From Rikenellaceae bacterium (GTDB lineage: Bacteria; Bacteroidota; Bacteroidia; Bacteroidales; UBA932): a stretch of 10,884 bases of DNA. Below the pieces are notes generated by a model, which did not search any database, had not been told where the DNA came from, and was given only the letters and a program-made list of their open reading frames with translations. Within the stretch, counting starts at the first letter, position 1; every line of letters begins with the position of its first letter. The position numbers and the translations under genes are program-made. Shown in pieces: positions 7,417 through 10,884 of the stretch. The stretch is from NCBI GenBank assembly GCA_003520315.1, contig DOVA01000013.1:1-10884 (forward strand). The letters run 5' to 3'.

Positions 7417-8436
7417 TTAGAGACTTTTTCTGACACATCTAACAGATGCACCAAAATACTCTTTTGTCACATAATTATATGGAAAATCAGGACTGTCAAA
7501 ATAGATGTAACGATATTCAGCAAAATTTGAATCTTTTTCGGTTGATGACCACCAGAACCCGAAAGAAAACAAATTTTCAAAACGATTTAAATTATTCATC
7601 ATACACCCTGCTGGAAGTGCATTCCAGGTAAAAAGATTTTTTTGGGCATTATCCGGGCTGTATTTCCATATATTGTTATCGTTTAGCTGTGCGTTGACAG
7701 TTAATTTTTCTCCCAGACCTCTCCAAGAATCGTGAAAAGGAAGAGTGGTGTATCCATTAAGTACCTTTGCCAAATTCTCCCAGTCTTCTGCTGTAGGAAC
7801 AGACCAGCCGGGAGGACACACACCGCGAGGTCCTTCGCCCAGTCCGCTTTTACTGATGTTGTCGGTTGCCTCAGACCATGTGTAAAGTCTGCCCATAAAT
7901 ATGGCAAGAAGTGTTTCATCTTTGTATGCCTTACCGGCACTTTCATAATTTAAGTTGTAGTTGAACCAGTCAAGGTCACCTATGGTTGAATAGTAATAAA
8001 CTTTACCATCTCTTGGATCAGTTATATATTCTCCGCTTTTTTTCAATCCTTTGAGACTGTTTTCGGAAGTAATATCAATAACCTTAACAGCCAGTGAGTT
8101 TGACTTGGAATAAAAACCATCTGCAGATGCAGAAACGGTTACAGTATAATCACCTGTCGTAGATGGTGTTGTAATTATAATATTCTGACCTTCAGTTGTG
8201 TCAGCACTGAATCCAACTGTTATCCATTTGTATGTTATACCTGATGTGGGATTAGTTATCCCGGTTGCATTAAGCTCAATCTGGGTAGAAACAGGCAGGT
8301 ACTCTTGACATTTGAAAGAAAGTGTACCTTCCATATATTCGGATGTAGTTTCGTCTTCATCGTCTTTGTTACAGGATGAAATGGTTAGAAGCATGAAAGC
8401 TATAATTGGCAAAAGGAGAATTGTGAATCGTCTCAT
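7417..8436 (-). CDS. Probable surface lipoprotein with Ig/PKD-like region and FISUMP domain
   Basis: Lipoprotein of 339 residues. The signal peptide ends in the lipobox TISSC with acylated C22. The residues just after it, NKDDEDE, resemble the Bacteroidota lipoprotein export signal (Lys followed by acidic residues), which favours placement on the outer face of the outer membrane. Residues about 34-120 look like an Ig/PKD-type beta domain (GITYKW, GDYTVTVSASADGFYS). Residues about 138-339 match the 'Fibrobacter succinogenes major paralogous' domain: DPRDGKVYYYSTIGDLDW, GRLYTWSEA, GVCPPGWSVPTAEDWENL, FWWSSTE and the closing GASVRCVR. Usual FISUMP proteins have W-M-AENL after the IG motif, here DWFNYNL. 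The role of the domain is unknown, and a ligand cannot be guessed. It is divergent from apbE, with its own candidate promoter at 8463-8470, and heads the minus-strand gene run. Confidence 0.85.
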   Translation of the reverse strand: MRRFTILLLPIIAFMLLTISSCNKDDEDETTSEYMEGTLSFKCQEYLPVSTQIELNATGITNPTSGITYKWITVGFSADTTEGQNIIITTPSTTGDYTVTVSASADGFYSKSNSLAVKVIDITSENSLKGLKKSGEYITDPRDGKVYYYSTIGDLDWFNYNLNYESAGKAYKDETLLAIFMGRLYTWSEATDNISKSGLGEGPRGVCPPGWSVPTAEDWENLAKVLNGYTTLPFHDSWRGLGEKLTVNAQLNDNNIWKYSPDNAQKNLFTWNALPAGCMMNNLNRFENLFSFGFWWSSTEKDSNFAEYRYIYFDSPDFPYNYVTKEYFGASVRCVRKSL

Positions 8437-8462
8437 ATGATTGAAAGAGTCTTTATTTCGTA

Positions 8463-8470
8463 CAAATATA
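8463..8470 (-). promoter_or_regulatory. Candidate Bacteroidota -7 element for the lipoprotein gene
   Basis: Reading the minus strand, TATATTTG matches TAnnTTTG exactly and would start transcription about 20 bases before ATG 8436. A TTTG about 24 bases upstream is a possible -33 element, although the usual spacing is shorter (about 19-21). Confidence 0.5.
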
Positions 8471-8483
8471 ATTTTATTTATTC

Positions 8484-8491
8484 TAAATTTG
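8484..8491 (+). promoter_or_regulatory. Candidate Bacteroidota -7 element for apbE
   Basis: TAAATTTG matches TAnnTTTG exactly. No clear -33 TTTG is seen at the normal distance (the closest is TTTCG at 8456-8460). Transcription would begin close to 8497-8500, which bears on which apbE start is used. Confidence 0.45.
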
Positions 8492-8498
8492 TGCCAAA

Positions 8499-9521
8499 AT
8501 GGTTCTTATTATGAATTGTTCTAAAAGAGTTAATGAATTAGTTGTATTTCTGTTGTTGGCTATTGTTACGACAAGTTGTGAGAAGAAATTAATTTACAGG
8601 ACAATTGACGGCTTCACTCAAGGGACAACATACCATATAGTATACTCAGTTGACGGGGCGGATTCTTTGGACGAAGTGGTCAACGAAGTTTTAAGTGCAA
8701 TTGACAATTCACTCTCTGTTTACAATGATTCTTCTTTGATCTCAAGGATCAACAGGGGGGAAAATATTCCCCCCGATGCGTTTTTTGTTGAACTATTCAA
8801 TAAATCGAGGGAGATTTACGATTTAAGTTCGGGAGCGTTTGATATTTCTGGAGCTCCTCTCTTTGATATTTGGGGTTTTGGCTTTAAGAACAGAGAAAAA
8901 GTGACTCAGGAGGATATTGATAGTATTAAAACCTTTGTAGGAATGGACAAAATCTGGATAGATAATGGCAGGGTGAAAAGAAGTGATTCGAGAGTTACTC
9001 TTAATATGAATGCTGTAGCTCAGGGATATACCTCAGATGTTATGGCGCGTAAGTTTGACAGTTTGGGAGTAAGCAACTATATGATTGAGATAGGGGGAGA
9101 GATCTTCTGCAAGGGTCATAATCCTAAGGGGCATGAATGGAATGTGGGGATTGACAAACCTGTAGAGGGTAATTTTATTCCCGGAGAGGAGTTGCAGGCA
9201 GTAATTGCAATTTCTGGGAAAGGTCTTGCAACTTCAGGCAATTATAGAAAATTTTATGAAGAAGGTGGTAAAAAATATTCTCATACAATTGATCCTCGAA
9301 TTGGGTATCCTGTTACACATTCATTGCTAAGTGCTACGGTAATTGCCCAAGATGCAATGACTGCTGATGCATTGGCAACTTTTTTTATGGTTGTAGGCCT
9401 TGATGAGGCAATAAAATTTCTTAATGACAGGCGCGATATTGACGCTTATCTGATTTATTCGGAAAATGGTCAATTCAAGGTATATAAGACTGCTGGCGTT
9501 AAAATTGTTAAAATTAAATAA
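8499..9521 (+). CDS. apbE: FAD:protein FMN transferase, lipoprotein (ApbE)
   Basis: ApbE cleaves FAD and attaches FMN covalently to Thr/Ser of exported flavoproteins such as the NqrB/NqrC and RnfG subunits, on the periplasmic side. Counted from ATG 8499 the product is 340 residues with a lipoprotein signal (lipobox VTTSC, C27) followed by EKK, not acidic residues, so retention on the periplasmic face is likely. ApbE motifs in order: GTTYHIVY (42-49), SLSVYNDSSLISRINRG (71-87), GAFDISGAPLFDIWGFG (112-128), NAVAQGYTSD (171-180), IEIGGEIFCKG (197-207), ATSGNYR (244-250), SHTIDPRIGYPV (261-272, Ile where Thr is usual) and the metal-site segment DAMTADALATFF (285-296). ATG 8511 is an alternative start that gives a more typical positive N-region and fits the promoter position better. 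The D-aminoacylase gene follows 13 bases later. No Nqr/Rnf target is in the window. Confidence 0.93.
   Translation: MVLIMNCSKRVNELVVFLLLAIVTTSCEKKLIYRTIDGFTQGTTYHIVYSVDGADSLDEVVNEVLSAIDNSLSVYNDSSLISRINRGENIPPDAFFVELFNKSREIYDLSSGAFDISGAPLFDIWGFGFKNREKVTQEDIDSIKTFVGMDKIWIDNGRVKRSDSRVTLNMNAVAQGYTSDVMARKFDSLGVSNYMIEIGGEIFCKGHNPKGHEWNVGIDKPVEGNFIPGEELQAVIAISGKGLATSGNYRKFYEEGGKKYSHTIDPRIGYPVTHSLLSATVIAQDAMTADALATFFMVVGLDEAIKFLNDRRDIDAYLIYSENGQFKVYKTAGVKIVKIK
8755..8774. repeat. GC-tight hairpin (G6/C6) inside apbE
   Basis: GGGGGGAA (8755-8762) pairs perfectly with TTCCCCCC (8767-8774) across the 4-base loop AATA. It encodes R-G-E-N-I-P-P of apbE. It stands out in an AT-rich gene and combines two homopolymer runs in one short palindrome-like unit. 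Confidence 0.75.
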
Positions 9522-9534
9522 GAGTGAGGCTGTT

Positions 9535-10884
9535 ATGGCAAATACTATTTCACGAAGAAGTTTTCTGAAGAGTTCTGTAGTAGCAGGAGCTGCTTTGGGA
9601 TTAGGCTTTTACGATTCCAAAAAGATTGGAGTCAAAAGTCAGTTTGATGCGATTATTTCCAATGGAGTTATCTATGTGGGCGATGGTTCTTCTCCATTTA
9701 AAGGCTCTATAGGAATTAAAAATGGAAAAATCGCGGCTATCGGAGATATTGGGGACAGTGCAGACAGTATTGTTAATGCCGAAGAAATGGCTGTGTCTCC
9801 GGGGTTTGTAGATATTCACTCTCATACTGATGGGAATATCAGATATGCGAAATTAGGAGACAGTAAAATTTATCAAGGGATTACTACCGATGTAAGTGGA
9901 AACTGCGGAGATAGCGTTTTCCCTCTTGGGGGGTGGAAAAGCATTTCTGATTTCAATAATGAGATGGAAAAGATGGGAATAGGGGTTAACATAAGAAGTT
10001 TCATAGGACAGGGCACGTTGAGACATGTTGTTATAGGAGATAATAATGTTCCGGCCACTAAAGATCATATTAAGAGGATGAAATATCTTCTCGAGGAAGA
10101 ACTTGAAAAAGGAGCAATAGGATTGACATGCGGGCTTGAATATACACCCGGTTCATATGCTTCGGACGATGAAATCGTAGAGTTGTTGAAAGTGGTTGCT
10201 AAACACGACAAAACATTTGCAATTCATATGCGCAATGAAGATGACAGAGTTGAAGAAGCTGTTGCAGAAAGCATTGACATGGCAAGACGTGCAAAAGTAA
10301 GATTACAGATATCGCATCTTAAGACTCAAAATGTTGCTAACTGGCACAAAGCGCCCAAACTTATTAAACAAATAGAAGATGCAAGAGCATCAGGAATAGA
10401 TATAGCCTTTGACCGTTATCCATATACGGCTTTTTCAACCGGAATGTCTGTTTTTATTCCTTTGGATTATCGTCAGGGCTCTACAGATGAGATAATTGCC
10501 CGTTTAAAAGACGATAAGCAGTCTAAAGAAATTGCAAAATATTTAAACAATAAACTTGAAAAACTGGGCGGAGCTAAGAATGTTATGGTAACGTCAGCAC
10601 GTTTGGCGGAGAATAGACAATTTGTTGGACGTAATGTCGAAGAATGCGCTGCCATGACAAATCTTTCTCCATGGGAGTTTATGCGAAAAATACTTATAGA
10701 TGAGCGCCTTGTCGTGGACATAGTTGGGTTTGCGATGAACGAAGACAATTTAAAGATGTTTTTATCCCATCCTATGGGAATGCCTATTACAGACTGCAGT
10801 GCTTATTCTCCTGTGGGGAAACTTGGAGAGAATATGCCTCATCCCAGAGCATATGGTTCTTTTCCAAGATTTGTTGGCAAGTAT
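9535..10884 (+). CDS. Tat-exported N-acyl-D-amino-acid deacylase family amidohydrolase (3' end outside window)
   Basis: First 450 residues of a metal-dependent amidohydrolase (D-aminoacylase subgroup), which releases D-amino acids from N-acyl-D-amino acids; the frame is still open at the window end. The N-terminus is a twin-arginine signal, ISRRSFLKSS then a short hydrophobic run (14-25), so export of the folded, metal-loaded enzyme is predicted. Next come the beta-rich start of the family (DAIISNGVIYVGDG), PGFVDIHSHTD with metal ligands H95 and H97, and QGITTDVSGNCG with C124. KGAIGL, HMRNED with H231, ISHLKT with H261, DRYPY, D420 (ITDCSAYSP) and the subgroup hallmark PHPRAYGSFPR follow. 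The C124 offset from the first HxH and the 30-residue H231-H261 spacing match Alcaligenes D-aminoacylase (C96, H220, H250). It lies 13 bases after apbE, probably in one transcript. The exact substrate is unknown; cleavage of D-amino acid-containing peptides is an alternative. Confidence 0.88.
   Translation, partial: MANTISRRSFLKSSVVAGAALGLGFYDSKKIGVKSQFDAIISNGVIYVGDGSSPFKGSIGIKNGKIAAIGDIGDSADSIVNAEEMAVSPGFVDIHSHTDGNIRYAKLGDSKIYQGITTDVSGNCGDSVFPLGGWKSISDFNNEMEKMGIGVNIRSFIGQGTLRHVVIGDNNVPATKDHIKRMKYLLEEELEKGAIGLTCGLEYTPGSYASDDEIVELLKVVAKHDKTFAIHMRNEDDRVEEAVAESIDMARRAKVRLQISHLKTQNVANWHKAPKLIKQIEDARASGIDIAFDRYPYTAFSTGMSVFIPLDYRQGSTDEIIARLKDDKQSKEIAKYLNNKLEKLGGAKNVMVTSARLAENRQFVGRNVEECAAMTNLSPWEFMRKILIDERLVVDIVGFAMNEDNLKMFLSHPMGMPITDCSAYSPVGKLGENMPHPRAYGSFPRFVGKY

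Noticed and set aside
9601..10068. Minus-strand open frames opposite the D-aminoacylase gene (also 10473-10748)
   Set aside because: The plus frame is open for 450 codons with all family motifs, so these are shadows.
1..10884. tRNA, rRNA, riboswitch, insertion sequence or phage genes
   Set aside because: Coding regions fill the window; gaps are 62 bases or less and none shows a cloverleaf, terminal inverted repeats, or transposase or integrase motifs.

Overview
The window looks like chromosomal DNA from a member of the Bacteroidota (Bacteroidales-like). The DNA is AT-rich and most genes lack a Shine-Dalgarno sequence. The divergent intergenic region carries two matches to the Bacteroidota -7 promoter element TAnnTTTG. 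One lipoprotein has an acidic stretch right after its lipid-anchored cysteine and a C-terminal 'Fibrobacter succinogenes major paralogous' (FISUMP) domain, and ApbE is itself a lipoprotein. The genus cannot be told from the sequence. Nothing here looks like a phage, plasmid, transposon, CRISPR array or RNA gene.

Left block, plus strand (1-5535). This holds the 3' two-fifths or so of a PMCA-type calcium P-type ATPase (cut by the window edge), recX, prfB (peptide release factor 2), a class I iron-sulfur fumarase, and a membrane-anchored metallophosphoesterase. Gaps are only 4 to 34 bases, so the genes could share a transcript, although their functions are unrelated. prfB is interrupted by an in-frame TGA and is read through a classic +1 programmed frameshift (AGGAGG, three bases, CTT TGA C). 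Any annotation that starts prfB downstream of this site loses the first 72 residues.

Middle block, minus strand (8436-5538). In transcription order it encodes a probable surface lipoprotein with an Ig/PKD-like region and a FISUMP domain, then LemA, a short soluble TPM-domain protein, and a secreted, membrane-anchored TPM-domain protein with a glycine-rich tail. The lemA-TPM-TPM genes are packed with a 2-base gap and a 35-base overlap and form a clear envelope-related operon. Their end meets the end of the plus-strand block with only two bases between the stop codons.

Right block, plus strand (8499-10884). This holds apbE (a lipoprotein FAD:protein FMN transferase) and, 13 bases on, a Tat-exported amidohydrolase of the N-acyl-D-amino-acid deacylase family, cut by the window's right edge. 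A 62-base intergenic region with divergent promoters separates this block from the FISUMP lipoprotein.

I found no previously undescribed system. The points most worth checking are the prfB frameshift signal in a lineage that mostly ignores Shine-Dalgarno sequences, an AAGGAGG motif inside recX, a G6/C6 hairpin inside apbE, and the surface-export signal on the FISUMP lipoprotein. No gap between genes exceeds 70 bases, so there is no long gene-free stretch.
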